64,000 nt of DNA from Agrobacterium vaccinii (GTDB lineage Bacteria; Pseudomonadota; Alphaproteobacteria; Rhizobiales; Rhizobiaceae): positions 2,108,001 to 2,172,000 of the forward strand of contig NZ_CP054150.1 of assembly GCF_021310995.1 (NCBI RefSeq), given 5' to 3'. Below, one piece after another: positions 1 through 9,845 of the stretch. The translations under genes and the position numbers were made by a program. Positions within the stretch are counted from its first letter, which is position 1. The number at the start of each line of letters is the position of its first letter. The notes under the pieces are model-generated. The model was not told where the DNA came from and did not search any database. It was given only the letters and a program-made list of their open reading frames with translations.

Positions 1-87
1 TGCCGCGCCGTTTTCAACGCGCTGGTTGACGGACTGAAAGGGTTTTTAAAAACAGCGGACCCTGACGCGCTCGCCAGCAAAAGATAA
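1..87 (+). CDS. C-terminal end of a truncated gene
   Basis: Frame 1 is open from the window edge to a TAA at 85-87 and encodes 28 residues ending in DALASKR. Only the tail is present. The fragment (VFNALVDGLKGFLK) looks like an amphipathic helix. I cannot name the product. It converges with the DUF2188 gene on the other strand, leaving a 14-base gap. Confidence 0.45.
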   Translation, partial: CRAVFNALVDGLKGFLKTADPDALASKR

Positions 88-101
88 ATCTCCGTCTCAG
101 C

Positions 102-377
102 TCAGACGGCATTGCGGCTCGGTTGCGGCTCCTCATAAACGTCAACCACCTCAGCCTCCGGCCTGTCACCGCCCTGGCTGTATTCTTCGTGCCAGCGGCC
201 TGCTTCATCCTGATAGGCAATCTCTGTGTCTTCATCGCCGACCTGCTGCTCGGCGGCGGCGATGCGGGCGGCCTGGACGGCGTCGGAATGGGTGGGAAAG
301 GCTTCGGAATAGGCTCCGCTCATGCGGTAAGCCCAGCCGCCATCATGCTCCACAATCTCATACACCACTTTGGTCAT
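102..377 (-). CDS. DUF2188 family small protein
   Basis: A 91-residue acidic protein. The N-terminal half has the DUF2188-like pattern of a short beta strand (VYEIVEHDGGWAYR), a linker and a helix starting at THSDAVQAARIAAAEQQ. This is usual for small rhizobial proteins of this family, whose role is unknown. I chose the ATG at 375-377 because a strong ribosome binding site (AGAGGAGG) precedes it. The frame stays open to 425 but without a better start. The tail is rich in Glu and Pro and probably disordered. No partner gene is evident. Confidence 0.7.
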   Translation of the reverse strand: MTKVVYEIVEHDGGWAYRMSGAYSEAFPTHSDAVQAARIAAAEQQVGDEDTEIAYQDEAGRWHEEYSQGGDRPEAEVVDVYEEPQPSRNAV

Positions 378-561
378 GCACACTTCCTCCTCTAGATTGA
401 AGGAGCGTGGCAACCTTTGCCGCAAACATGCATTGAAGGACGAGATCGCGGCATTGTTGCCATGTCCTTGAGTGCACTATCCTACCAAATTGCCCAATGT
501 GCAAATCCCGCATGTTGCCGCAGCCTTGATCATCATCAATCCACGATACGGAAGGGCGACC

Positions 562-1677
562 ATGTCGATTGCGACGACGCTGAAAGAGGAGCGCATGTTG
601 TTTGCGGCGGTGCCATGCGCAGTCGCTGCATATTTCGCAGAACATATGGTGATGGAACAGAGCAAGACGCTCTCATTCGTCGTGGCCGCAGCGCTGATCG
701 GCGTGATCATTCTCGTGTCGATGCGGGTGGCGCATCACGCAGAAATCCTTGCTGCCAAGGTCGGCGATCCCTATGGCACGATGATCCTCACGCTGTCCGC
801 CGTTGCCGTCGAGGTGTTGATCCTCGCAATCATCATGCAGGAATCCACCTCCCCCACGCTGGTGCGCGATACCATCTATTCCGCCGTCATGATCGATATC
901 AATGGCATCCTCGGCATCGCCGCCCTGCTGGGAGGACTTCGCCACGGTGAGCAGCCCTATAATGACGATTCCGCCCGCACCTATGTGGTGATGATCCTGA
1001 CCGCCATGGGCATCTCCATGATCGTGCCGGAATTCATTCCAGAGGCGAAATGGCATTTTTATTCCATCTTCACCATCGGCGCGATGATTGCTCTCTACGC
1101 ACTTTTCCTGAAAATGCAGGTCGGTCCGCACAGCTATTTCTTCAGCTACCGCTACCCGCGCACGGAGCGGAAGAAAACCGCTGCCGAGCAGCAGGCCGAG
1201 GCGGAGGACGAGGACGACGAAGGCCCCGCTTCCTATTCCATCGGCGTCATTCTCGTCGGCGTCGTCATTATCGGCGTTCTCGCGGAATTCATGTCCGCCT
1301 TTCTCAGCAACGGGCTGGAAGGCAGCGGCGCGCCGTTGGCACTGATGGCGGTCGTCGTCGCGACGATCTCTGCGGCACCGGAGATCATGACGGCTATGCG
1401 TTCGGCTCTTCGCAATCGCATGCAGTCGGTCGTCAACATCGCCATGGGCGCTTCGCTATCGACGGTGATCCTGACCGTGCCGGTCATGGAGGCGATCGCT
1501 CTCTATACCGGCCAGCCATTCATCATGGCCATGACGCCGGTGCAGACGGTGATGGTTTTCATCACGCTCTTTGCGGCTGCGATCAATTTGAATGATGGTG
1601 AGACGAATGCCATCGAGGGTATGACGCACTTCATTTTGTTCGCGACATTCCTCATGCTGCTGTTTCTGGGTCTCTGA
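562..1677 (+). CDS. Calcium:proton antiporter (ChaA/Cax family)
   Basis: A 371-residue integral membrane protein of the Ca2+:cation antiporter superfamily, expected to export Ca2+ (or Na+/K+) in exchange for H+ across the inner membrane. The two halves carry the family's alpha repeats: the first around LTLSAVAVEVLILA and the second around VVVATISAAPEIMTA, each with an acidic residue in the membrane. A loop between the halves (about residues 205-225) is strongly acidic (EAEDEDDEG), as in ChaA-type exchangers. The start at 562 has GGAAGGG just upstream. The frame is open from 472, but that stretch lacks a ribosome binding site and transporter-like sequence. It converges with aspartate aminotransferase across a shared terminator. 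Confidence 0.85.
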   Translation: MSIATTLKEERMLFAAVPCAVAAYFAEHMVMEQSKTLSFVVAAALIGVIILVSMRVAHHAEILAAKVGDPYGTMILTLSAVAVEVLILAIIMQESTSPTLVRDTIYSAVMIDINGILGIAALLGGLRHGEQPYNDDSARTYVVMILTAMGISMIVPEFIPEAKWHFYSIFTIGAMIALYALFLKMQVGPHSYFFSYRYPRTERKKTAAEQQAEAEDEDDEGPASYSIGVILVGVVIIGVLAEFMSAFLSNGLEGSGAPLALMAVVVATISAAPEIMTAMRSALRNRMQSVVNIAMGASLSTVILTVPVMEAIALYTGQPFIMAMTPVQTVMVFITLFAAAINLNDGETNAIEGMTHFILFATFLMLLFLGL

Positions 1678-1680
1678 AAC

Positions 1681-1710
1681 AAAAAAGCCCAGCATCGCTG
1701 CCGGGCTTTT
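1681..1710. terminator. Bidirectional intrinsic terminator
   Basis: A run of A, then GCCCAGCA, a four-base loop, and TGCCGGGC followed by TTTT. The stem has one mismatch. With A and T tracts on both sides it can end the antiporter transcript on the plus strand and the aminotransferase transcript on the minus strand. Confidence 0.8.
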
Positions 1711-1728
1711 CCTCAATTCAATCAGGGA

Positions 1729-3051
<1,323 letters not shown>

Positions 3052-3192
3052 TCATGCAGCGCAGATCATTTTGACGGCCTAAAAGGCGACATCCACCCGG
3101 CCCCACAGCTGTATTTTATGCATCGCTTAACTATCGCGAAACGCTTTGCGTGCTATGGTGCAGGGGTTGAGATGATTTCCGGGTAGAACGCC

Positions 3193-4110
3193 GTGGCACC
3201 CAAAAGCATTTTCTCGAATCTGATGCGCGAAGCGGATGGCTCTTGGTCCACGACCTACGCGCCGTTCACCCTCAAATCCGCACTTCAACCCATCTTCCGG
3301 CGGCTCTCCGACGGGCGTTTCGATATCGATTCCTTCGAAGGGCTCGTACGCCCGCATCAAGGCTCGGAGTTGGTCTCGCCAGCCCAACTGTTCGCCCAAG
3401 TCCACCCTGACGATATCGAAGCCATCGATAGCATTTTGCGGACCATTCACATTCTCAATACCGGCGCGCTGGAACGCTCCCGCGCACGCATTTTCGTCAA
3501 CTTCCATCCCGGCCTGTTTCGCACACCCGGCAAGATGCGCCAGGAGGTGGAACGGATGCGGCTGTCAGCCCATGAGGCAGGCATGTCTCCGGATCGCATC
3601 GTTTGCGAAATCGCTGAAAACAATGCGTCCGAAGCGGGTCTCGTCGCCGATTTCGCCGGGCATATGCGCGCCATGGGCTTTCGCGTCGCCATTGCCGACT
3701 ATGTTGCAGGCGATACCGATATCGAGCGCGTCAAACTGATCAAGCCTGATTATGTGAAGTTCGAAGCCGCATGGGCGCGGCATTTCATGCGCAATTCCGC
3801 CGGTGCTGCCCTGCTGCGCGTCATCGTCAAGCAATTTGCGACCGAAGGCATCGAGCCCATTTTCGAAGCGCTGGAAGACGAACGCGAAATCGAACTGTGT
3901 CAGGACCTCGGCGTCTCACTTATGCAGGGTTATGCACTGGCACGACCGGAGCTGGCTCCGACGACCTTCAACGAGCGCTTCCCAGAACTGCTTGGGGCAT
4001 CGCGTTCCGCCCTCTCCCCACCACGCCCTACGGACCCGCCCCGCTTGGCTGCCGGGCCCGAGCCGCGCGGCGTGAAGCCCGTTCGCACCTTCGGAAAACG
4101 CGGAACGTAA
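3193..4110 (+). CDS. Degenerate EAL-domain protein
   Basis: A 305-residue soluble protein whose residues 25-265 follow the EAL phosphodiesterase fold. The signature is EGL (49-51) rather than EAL. N103, the EIAE pair (139-142), K189, E225 and QGY (245-247) are in place. The DDFGTGYS loop, however, reads ADYVAGDT (168-175), so the first metal-binding Asp is Ala and the loop-6 sequence is lost. I infer weak or absent c-di-GMP hydrolysis and a possible role as a binding or protein-interaction module. There is no GGDEF or membrane segment. The C-terminal 45 residues are Pro/Arg-rich and probably disordered. Start is a GTG at 3193. The ATG alternatives lie inside the domain. Confidence 0.75.
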   Translation: MAPKSIFSNLMREADGSWSTTYAPFTLKSALQPIFRRLSDGRFDIDSFEGLVRPHQGSELVSPAQLFAQVHPDDIEAIDSILRTIHILNTGALERSRARIFVNFHPGLFRTPGKMRQEVERMRLSAHEAGMSPDRIVCEIAENNASEAGLVADFAGHMRAMGFRVAIADYVAGDTDIERVKLIKPDYVKFEAAWARHFMRNSAGAALLRVIVKQFATEGIEPIFEALEDEREIELCQDLGVSLMQGYALARPELAPTTFNERFPELLGASRSALSPPRPTDPPRLAAGPEPRGVKPVRTFGKRGT

Positions 4111-4117
4111 TGGCTGC

Positions 4118-4132
4118 TTAAAACAACGTTAA
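4118..4132. promoter_or_regulatory. Candidate CtrA binding site (TTAA-N7-TTAA)
   Basis: An exact match to the full CtrA consensus of alphaproteobacteria: TTAA, seven bases, TTAA, with the second half continuing as TTAACC. It lies just after the EAL gene's stop and about 175 bases before the small membrane-protein gene at 4307. Function is inferred from the motif and its intergenic position. Confidence 0.5.
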
Positions 4133-4306
4133 CCGTTGCCTTGATATCGCCACACTAAATACGCCGGACTGTCCGAATTCGGTCCACATGGCGTCCACTT
4201 CCAAGTCGATTTTTGCACCACGCCGCGCATGTCTGTGCCGCAGCGAAGCAATGCCCGACATACTTCCAAAAATCGACACGCAAAGACGTGCAAAGGGACC
4301 GCGACG

Positions 4307-4618
4307 ATGTTTCTCAATGATCGGAATTCGGCAGACCGGCTGAGAGCGCAGCGGATGCTTTTTTCTCTATGGATGGCGCTGGCCGCGCTAGTCGTCATCA
4401 TCACCATGGCAGCAGGACTGGCCACGACGTCCCACGCCGCCGAAACCGTCGATATGATGACGACATCATCCATCGCCACGGCTCCCATATCCAAGGCATC
4501 CGACCGAATCTTCGTGGTCGTTCTCCTGACGACAGGCTTTCTCACACTTGCAATTGGTGGCGTCGTCCTGACGATGACAACCATTCGTGAAAGCGCACCA
4601 CGAAAACGCATCGACTGA
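4307..4618 (+). CDS. Small two-helix membrane protein, unknown function
   Basis: 103 residues with two clear hydrophobic segments, about residues 20-42 (LWMALAALVVIITMAAGLA) and 68-90 (IFVVVLLTTGFLTLAIGG). A Ser/Thr-rich stretch between them (TVDMMTTSSIATAP) is probably periplasmic. The ATG at 4307 has AAAGGGA upstream. I recognise no family. A perfect CtrA-type box lies upstream, so cell-cycle control is possible. It converges with the flagellin gene with 37 bases between. Confidence 0.65.
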   Translation: MFLNDRNSADRLRAQRMLFSLWMALAALVVIITMAAGLATTSHAAETVDMMTTSSIATAPISKASDRIFVVVLLTTGFLTLAIGGVVLTMTTIRESAPRKRID

Positions 4619-4655
4619 TGCATAACCGGACTTGATCGACAGTCAAACGACGTGA

Positions 4656-5669
4656 TCAGCGAAACAGGCTCAATAAAATCTGGGCGCTGTTATTGGCAAT
4701 CGATAGAGCCTGAATCCCAAGTTCCTTTTGGCTTTGCAAGGCACGCAGCCGACCGGCTTCTTCTTCCATGTTCGCGTCTACAAGCCGGCTGACCCCGCTG
4801 TTCACCGAACTGCGCAAGCTCGTGACAAAATCATCCTGAAGGCCGATACGCATGCCCATCGCGCCGATCTTTGCTGCGCTGTTTTGCATGTCGCTCAACA
4901 TGTAATCCACGACGGACGCCATTTCGGAGATTTGTTCATGCGTGGTCGTTTCAGATAAGGCAATCTCGACCTGCGGCAGGACCGGAGTCCCCATATAGGT
5001 GGTTCCGCTTCCACGTCCCTGGATCAGCATGTAACCCGTAGAGAGCCCTAGATTATAAGCATAAGTGTCCGTGGTCAGTATGCCAAATTCGCCATGGGTC
5101 AGAAGTGAATCGTCAATCAACGCGCCGGAAAAAGGCCAGGATTCGGGATAGGTGATCAGATCAAACGTCATCGTTTGCAAGGAAACCGAGTCGTCATCTT
5201 TCCGTACGAATGACGTCACCACCTTCGGATTGCCGATTGCCACCGGGTCATCGCCTGTGTCGAACTTGAGCCAGTTTTCCCCATTGAAACTGGCACTGCT
5301 GGCAACGGCGCGAAGCTGGTCCTTCAACTTGGTCAATTCGTCAATGATCTTCAGCTTATCCACACTGGGCTCTGCGGCGAGAACGAGTTTGGCCTTGAAC
5401 TCCGACACGATGTCGATGGCCGCTTCCATGCCCGCATAGGCCGTGTCGGTTTTCGCAGCGCCTACCCCCATGGCATCCTGAACGGCTGCGAGGGCATGTT
5501 CATCCGAACGCATCGTCGTGGCGATCGACCAATAGGCGACGTCGTCGGAGGCCTCCTGCACACGATATCCCGTCGAAATATTGGATTGTGTCTGGTCGAG
5601 CTGAGAATTGATATGACGCAATGTTGCAAGAGCCGCAGTTGCTGATGAATTGCTGATCAAACTCGTCAC
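4656..5669 (-). CDS. Flagellin (minor flagellin, FlaD-like)
   Basis: A 337-residue flagellin. The N-terminal D0/D1 helices are clear (ALATLRHINSQLDQTQSNIS, then the conserved ASDDVAYWSIATTMRS), and the C-terminus ends in the usual amphipathic helix (ALSIANNSAQILLSLFR). A variable central part of about 150 residues would be surface exposed. It is exported by the flagellar type III apparatus and polymerises into the filament. The start is a GTG at 5667-5669, giving the conserved MTS-type N-terminus with no ATG in a better place. It is a lone copy, away from any flagellar cluster in this window. Among rhizobial flagellins this suggests a secondary filament subunit such as FlaD. That assignment is inference. 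Confidence 0.88.
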   Translation of the reverse strand: MTSLISNSSATAALATLRHINSQLDQTQSNISTGYRVQEASDDVAYWSIATTMRSDEHALAAVQDAMGVGAAKTDTAYAGMEAAIDIVSEFKAKLVLAAEPSVDKLKIIDELTKLKDQLRAVASSASFNGENWLKFDTGDDPVAIGNPKVVTSFVRKDDDSVSLQTMTFDLITYPESWPFSGALIDDSLLTHGEFGILTTDTYAYNLGLSTGYMLIQGRGSGTTYMGTPVLPQVEIALSETTTHEQISEMASVVDYMLSDMQNSAAKIGAMGMRIGLQDDFVTSLRSSVNSGVSRLVDANMEEEAGRLRALQSQKELGIQALSIANNSAQILLSLFR

Positions 5670-5720
5670 TGATATCGACCCACTAAAAGACTGAATATTG
5701 TAAAATCTTAGATTGTAAAT

Positions 5721-5740
5721 TTAAAAGAGCTCTTAACCAT
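5721..5740 (-). promoter_or_regulatory. Palindromic AT-rich site upstream of flagellin
   Basis: TTAAAAGAGCTCTTAACCAT contains the palindrome AAGAGCTCTT and the octamer TTAACCAT, which resembles a rhizobial CtrA half-site. It sits about 50 bases upstream of the flagellin start in an AT-rich stretch (5690-5745) likely to hold the promoter. It could be a CtrA, Rem or other regulator site. Confidence 0.35.
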
Positions 5741-5947
5741 GACGGCTAGAATTCGGGTGTCCGCCCCTCCCCACGACCTTCAAGCGGGCCAGAAAGACAA
5801 TCTTCCTCAGCGGTGAAATCTGGCCTCTTTCGGGGTCCAAATTGCCTTGCTGCACCCGCGCTTCGCTGATAGATCAGCCCCTCAACTCGCACCTCGCCAA
5901 TTTGAAACTCGAAAAAGACGGCGCGGCGCTATTTTGTGGTGATCACC

Positions 5948-6850
5948 ATGACGCGCATTCAGGCCAATCTTGTTCTCCTGCTCGCCGCAGCCATCTGGGG
6001 TGGCGGTTTCGTGGCGCAATCCACTGCCATGGCCAACATCGGCCCCTTCTGGTTCGTCGGCTTGCGCTTTGCGATTGCTGCACTCGCCGTGCTGCCCTTC
6101 GCCATGGCGGAAAGTAGCCGGATGAAGGCAAAGCCGAGTGCGGGCGACATGAAATCCTTCTTCCTCGTCGGTATCGCGCTGTTTCTGGGCGCCACCACCC
6201 AGCAGGTCGGCCTTTTGACCACCACGGTCACGAACTCCAGCTTCCTCACCGCACTCTACGTCATCTTCGTGCCGGTCATCGCCGTGCTCATCTATCGCCG
6301 CCACCCGCACTGGATCGTCTGGCCCGGCGCATTGATGATGCTGTGCGGCATTTTCCTGCTCTCGGGCGGCGCCGTAACGCGGCTGACAACGGGTGATTTT
6401 CTCAGCATCACTTGCGCCTTCTTCTGGGCGATCCAGATCACGCTTGCCGGTCGCTTCGTCATGCAGAGCAACAGGCCGCTGGCGCTGTCGTGCACGCAAT
6501 TTGCAGTCTGCGCCGTCCTCAGCATGATCATCGGTGCGTTTATCGAGCCCATCAACTATAACGCGATTGCCGCGTCGATCACCGAAATCCTCTATGTCGG
6601 CCTGGTCTCGTCAGGTCTGGCGTTTGTGCTGCAAGTCATCGGCCAGCGCTACACGACGGCTCCGCAGGCTGCTATTTTTCTGTCGTCGGAGGCGCTTTTC
6701 GGGGCTTTGTTTGCCGCGATCTTCCTGCAAGAGGCCATTCCGTCCGCCGGTTACATCGGCTGCGCCATCATTTTCGCGGCTATTTTGCTGGTGGAACTGG
6801 TTCCAGAGCTTTCCAAACGGCGAAACAACCGTATAATCAGCGGCACATAA
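5948..6850 (+). CDS. EamA-family (DMT superfamily) transporter
   Basis: About 300 residues forming ten predicted transmembrane helices in two EamA repeats (residues 5-135 and 148-285), as in drug/metabolite transporters of the inner membrane. Typical marks are AAIWGGGFVAQ in helix 1, the WFVGLRFAIAALA segment, and SSEALFGALFAAIFLQE with the conserved Glu in the second repeat. The substrate cannot be told from sequence. I prefer the ATG at 5948. A GTG 12 bases earlier (5936) is possible. The gene stands alone, facing away from flagellin. Confidence 0.85.
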   Translation: MTRIQANLVLLLAAAIWGGGFVAQSTAMANIGPFWFVGLRFAIAALAVLPFAMAESSRMKAKPSAGDMKSFFLVGIALFLGATTQQVGLLTTTVTNSSFLTALYVIFVPVIAVLIYRRHPHWIVWPGALMMLCGIFLLSGGAVTRLTTGDFLSITCAFFWAIQITLAGRFVMQSNRPLALSCTQFAVCAVLSMIIGAFIEPINYNAIAASITEILYVGLVSSGLAFVLQVIGQRYTTAPQAAIFLSSEALFGALFAAIFLQEAIPSAGYIGCAIIFAAILLVELVPELSKRRNNRIISGT

Positions 6851-7292
6851 GCAATTTGCATCATTCTACATTCAGCGAAGATTTACTCTTTTCACGCGAA
6901 AATGCGTCGTAAATTTCATCGTCAGCGATGTTTTCGTTTCACATCCGCGAAAGCACGAGAAAAATTCTGCCAGACCTGCCGTAAGCCGCTTTCACAGCGA
7001 CTGCCGAGCATTGCGCGTGTCTAAAAACTTTCGCTTGCCAATTTTAAATAAACACAGCAATCTGTTGCGGTTCGGGCAAGTTGCGAGCATGGGAAGGCCT
7101 ACAAAATGAATGCTCCGGGGATAAAAACTCCGGGCGGCGGGGACAAAAAATAACGTTGATCAGAACGTCAAAAGCTTTCCACGCGAAGGTCCATTTTCTC
7201 AACATTCAAAAACTGCCTGCCGTACGCCCTCACGGGCAAAACTGTAATGCTGCCTGGAGCTGAACACGGGCAGAGCGAAAAGGACCTGATGC
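6851..7292 (+). other. 442-base intergenic region before the cold-shock gene
   Basis: No convincing gene is present. A 60-codon frame at 7081-7263 has no family resemblance. The region is AT-rich around 6860-6960 and 7020-7070. It likely contains the cold-shock promoter and a long 5' leader, as is usual for csp genes. I could not place the promoter. Confidence 0.45.
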
Positions 7293-7508
7293 ATGGCCGA
7301 GACTGGCACCGTTAAATTCTTCAATACCGACAAGGGCTTCGGCTTCATCAAGCCAGACAATGGTGGCGCCGATATCTTTGTTCACATCTCTGCCGTACAG
7401 GCTTCTGGCCTGTCCGCACTCTCAGAAAACCAGAAAGTGAGCTTCGACACTGAACCGGATCGTCGCGGCAAAGGGCCGAAGGCAGTCAACCTGCAGATTG
7501 ATGGCTGA
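7293..7508 (+). CDS. Cold-shock protein, CspA family
   Basis: 71 residues making a single cold-shock OB fold that binds single-stranded RNA and DNA. Both RNP motifs are present: KGFGFIKP (RNP1) and DIFVHISAV (RNP2). The length is normal. The ATG at 7293 has AAGGA nine bases upstream. Proteins of this family act as RNA chaperones during cold shock or stationary phase. A strong terminator follows directly, so the gene is monocistronic. Confidence 0.95.
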   Translation: MAETGTVKFFNTDKGFGFIKPDNGGADIFVHISAVQASGLSALSENQKVSFDTEPDRRGKGPKAVNLQIDG

Positions 7509-7536
7509 ACCCTAACGACTTTCTCTTCTCGTTGAA

Positions 7537-7562
7537 GCCCGGCAGGAATGCCGGGTTTTTTT
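7537..7562 (+). terminator. Intrinsic terminator after the cold-shock gene
   Basis: GCCCGGCA, a GGAA loop, TGCCGGG, then seven T. It lies 28 bases after the stop codon. Confidence 0.9.
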
Positions 7563-7629
7563 GGTTTCGGGATGTATGCCGCAACTCGCTGCCATCCCAC
7601 TTCAAGGACTAAACTCCAGCAATATTGCC

Positions 7630-8325
7630 CTATTCAGCCGGCTTGTTCTGCTCTCCCGCCGCCGCACCCGGATGATGCGCATAAATCCCCTGCAAATAGG
7701 GGTTGGTCCGGCGCTCTTCGCCGATGCGCCCGCCGGGGCCATGGCCGCAGATGAAGCCGACCTCGTCGCCTAGCGGCAGGACCTTGTCACGGATGGAAGC
7801 CAGAAGCTGCGCATGGTTGCCGCCGGGAAGGTCGGTGCGACCGATCGAGCCGGAAAACAGGACGTCGCCGAGATGGGCGAAGGCCTGCGCACGATTGTAA
7901 TAGATGACGTGGCCGGGTGCGTGGCCGGGGCAATGGTAGACCTGGAACACATGGTCACCGAAAGAGATGCTATCACCATCGTTCAGCCAGCGATCCGGCA
8001 ACACGTTTTGCAAGCCGGGTATACCGTATTTTTCAGCCTGAACCTCGATGCGCTCCAGAAGCGGCTTGTCATCCTCATGCGGGCCGACGATGGGTAGCGA
8101 CAGCTTTTCCTTGAGCTCCTTGGCGCCACCGGCGTGATCAAGATGCCCGTGCGTCAGCCAGATTTCCTTGAGCGTGATGCCGTTTTCCGCCACGGTCTGG
8201 AGGATGACATCGACATCCCCGCCGGGGTCCACGATCACGCCTTCCTTGGTGTCTTCATCGAAAAGAATGGTACAGTTCTGCTGAAATGGCGTCACAGGAA
8301 TGATGCCCGCCTGTAGCTTACCCAT
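7630..8325 (-). CDS. MBL-fold hydrolase, glyoxalase II-like (YcbL type)
   Basis: 231 residues with the metallo-beta-lactamase fold. The HxHxDH zinc motif is intact in THGHLDHAGG, followed by the CPGHAPGH histidine, HLGDVLFSGSIGRTD with the bridging Asp, and GHGPGG. The length and the phrase FSGSIGRTDLPGG fit the short glyoxalase II-like (YcbL/persulfide dioxygenase-related) branch. That branch hydrolyses thioesters such as S-lactoylglutathione or has related activities. The start at 8325 has AGAAGGAGAG upstream. The frame remains open to 8448 only by chance. Single gene, divergent from the SH3b protein. Confidence 0.85.
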   Translation of the reverse strand: MGKLQAGIIPVTPFQQNCTILFDEDTKEGVIVDPGGDVDVILQTVAENGITLKEIWLTHGHLDHAGGAKELKEKLSLPIVGPHEDDKPLLERIEVQAEKYGIPGLQNVLPDRWLNDGDSISFGDHVFQVYHCPGHAPGHVIYYNRAQAFAHLGDVLFSGSIGRTDLPGGNHAQLLASIRDKVLPLGDEVGFICGHGPGGRIGEERRTNPYLQGIYAHHPGAAAGEQNKPAE

Positions 8326-8514
8326 GGTCTCTCCTTCTCGAAAATACGCCTCTCTATAGACTGCCAATCCACGGCGCACAACAAAGTGTCGCACACTCAG
8401 ACGCCCGCAAAAACGGGTGCCGCTGAACCCCGGTGGGAATTTAAGCAATCACAAAAACGGGAACAGACCGGTAACTCACGCGTTCTTGCCCCAGTCTTCA
8501 AAGGAGTGAGACAT

Positions 8515-9114
8515 ATGAACAAGAAGCTGAAACTTATGATCGCCGGTGGTGCGCTGACGCTGCTTGCTGGATATGCAAACGCAGCCATGGTCGCGACAAC
8601 GGCATCCGATCTTTCCGTTCGATCAGGTCCCGGTGAGGAATACCCCGAAGTCGGTCTTGCGACCCGTGGCAGCGATGCGGTTCTGGATGGATGTCTTGAT
8701 GGCAGCGCATGGTGCCGCGTTGAAGTAAACGGCCTTCGCGGCTGGGCAAACGCCGATTACCTGAACGTGATGTACGAAGGCGCACCTGTTATTCTGCGTG
8801 AGCGTCGCTCCGACATCGACGTGCCGGTCGTGACCTATGAGAAGACATCGAGCGCGCAGGCTGAACCAAATCCGGGTGACCCCAACCTCGGTCGTGTTGG
8901 CGAAGTCGATCCACCAGAAAACATCATGACCTATATCGACCGTCATCCGGGCGAATCCGTGCGCTATGAAGGCGATGTCGTGATCGGTGGCACAGTGCCA
9001 GCCAGTGCTGAACTGGTGACGATCCCGGACTATGAATACCAGTATGTGCGTCTCAATGACCGCGCAGTGTTGGTAGAGCCCCAGACCCGTCGCGTCGTTT
9101 ACGTTTACCAGTAA
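8515..9114 (+). CDS. Secreted SH3b-domain protein with DUF1236
   Basis: 199 residues. A signal peptide (KKLKLMIAGGALTLLAGYANA, cleaved after ANA near residue 23) is followed by a bacterial SH3 domain (residues 25-80: DLSVRSGPGEEYPEVG ... WCRVEVNGLRGWA). The C-terminal DUF1236 module (about 140-199) ends in RRVVYVYQ. SH3b domains often bind cell-wall peptides, so a periplasmic or envelope role is likely. That is inference. The start at 8515 has AAAGGAGTGAG just upstream. A strong terminator follows. Confidence 0.82.
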   Translation: MNKKLKLMIAGGALTLLAGYANAAMVATTASDLSVRSGPGEEYPEVGLATRGSDAVLDGCLDGSAWCRVEVNGLRGWANADYLNVMYEGAPVILRERRSDIDVPVVTYEKTSSAQAEPNPGDPNLGRVGEVDPPENIMTYIDRHPGESVRYEGDVVIGGTVPASAELVTIPDYEYQYVRLNDRAVLVEPQTRRVVYVYQ

Positions 9115-9134
9115 TCGATCCGATTTTTTCGAGC

Positions 9135-9164
9135 GAAAGAGCGCGGCATGTCCGCGCTCTTTTT
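9135..9164 (+). terminator. Intrinsic terminator after the SH3b/DUF1236 gene
   Basis: AAAGAGCGCGG, a CATG loop, TCCGCGCTC and a T tract. The stem is about 11 base pairs, placed 20 bases after the stop. Confidence 0.9.
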
Positions 9165-9331
9165 GCGTTCGGACGTGCCGCCAGCAGAATATGATTGATG
9201 TGCAACCGACGTCATATTATCGAACGCAACACAAAATGATCGCGTGCATGCTCCCGTTTGCCACATTTTCGGGTAGTGTCGCGGCATATGTAAAAGCGTC
9301 ACACCGTGACAAATAAAATGAAGGAACCAAA

Positions 9332-9844
9332 GTGCCTGCGCAGTCGCTGAAAAAGACCGCTCTCAAACAAGCGCCAGCGCTTCCGCATGTCGATGACAGC
9401 AAGATCGATTTCGATACGATCGAGGCGTTCTTCTTCGCCTACCGCGATTTCGTGTCCGATCCCGATGTCATTCTGTCCAAACTGGATTATGGCAGGGCGC
9501 ACCACCGCGTCGTCTATTTCGTCTGCCGCCAGCCCGGCATGACGGTGGCCGACCTGCTGGATACCTTGCAGATCACCAAGCAGAGCCTCGCCCGCGTGCT
9601 GAAACAGTTGATCGATGACGGCTATATCCGACAGATGGCCGGGCCCGAAGATCGTCGCCAGCGCAGGCTCTACCCCACGTTGACGGGACGCGAACTGGCG
9701 TTGGCGCTCAGTGACCCGCAATCGCGCCGCATAGACCGCGCACTTGAGGCCATGCAGCCGGAAGCCCGTGCCTGCGTGCGTGAATTTCTGGCACGCATGC
9801 GCGATGCCGAAACGGACCGGCCATTGACCGGTGTGGAGGACTAA
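9332..9844 (+). CDS. petP: MarR-family transcriptional regulator, PetP-like
   Basis: 170 residues with a MarR winged helix-turn-helix. The recognition region is TVADLLDTLQITKQSLARVLKQLIDDGYI, and the wing is AGPEDRRQRRLYPTLTGRE, with the DxR motif typical of MarR. The start is GTG at 9332 behind AAGGA. It is followed one base later by an OmpR-type regulator and then a kinase. A MarR gene directly before such a regulator is the petP-petR arrangement known from Rhodobacter, which there influences bc1 expression. The symbol rests on this arrangement and is tentative. Confidence 0.75.
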   Translation: MPAQSLKKTALKQAPALPHVDDSKIDFDTIEAFFFAYRDFVSDPDVILSKLDYGRAHHRVVYFVCRQPGMTVADLLDTLQITKQSLARVLKQLIDDGYIRQMAGPEDRRQRRLYPTLTGRELALALSDPQSRRIDRALEAMQPEARACVREFLARMRDAETDRPLTGVED

Positions 9845-9845
9845 G

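Noticed and set aside
7081..7263. A 60-codon frame before the cold-shock gene
   Set aside because: No family resemblance and no convincing ribosome binding site. Most likely part of the leader.
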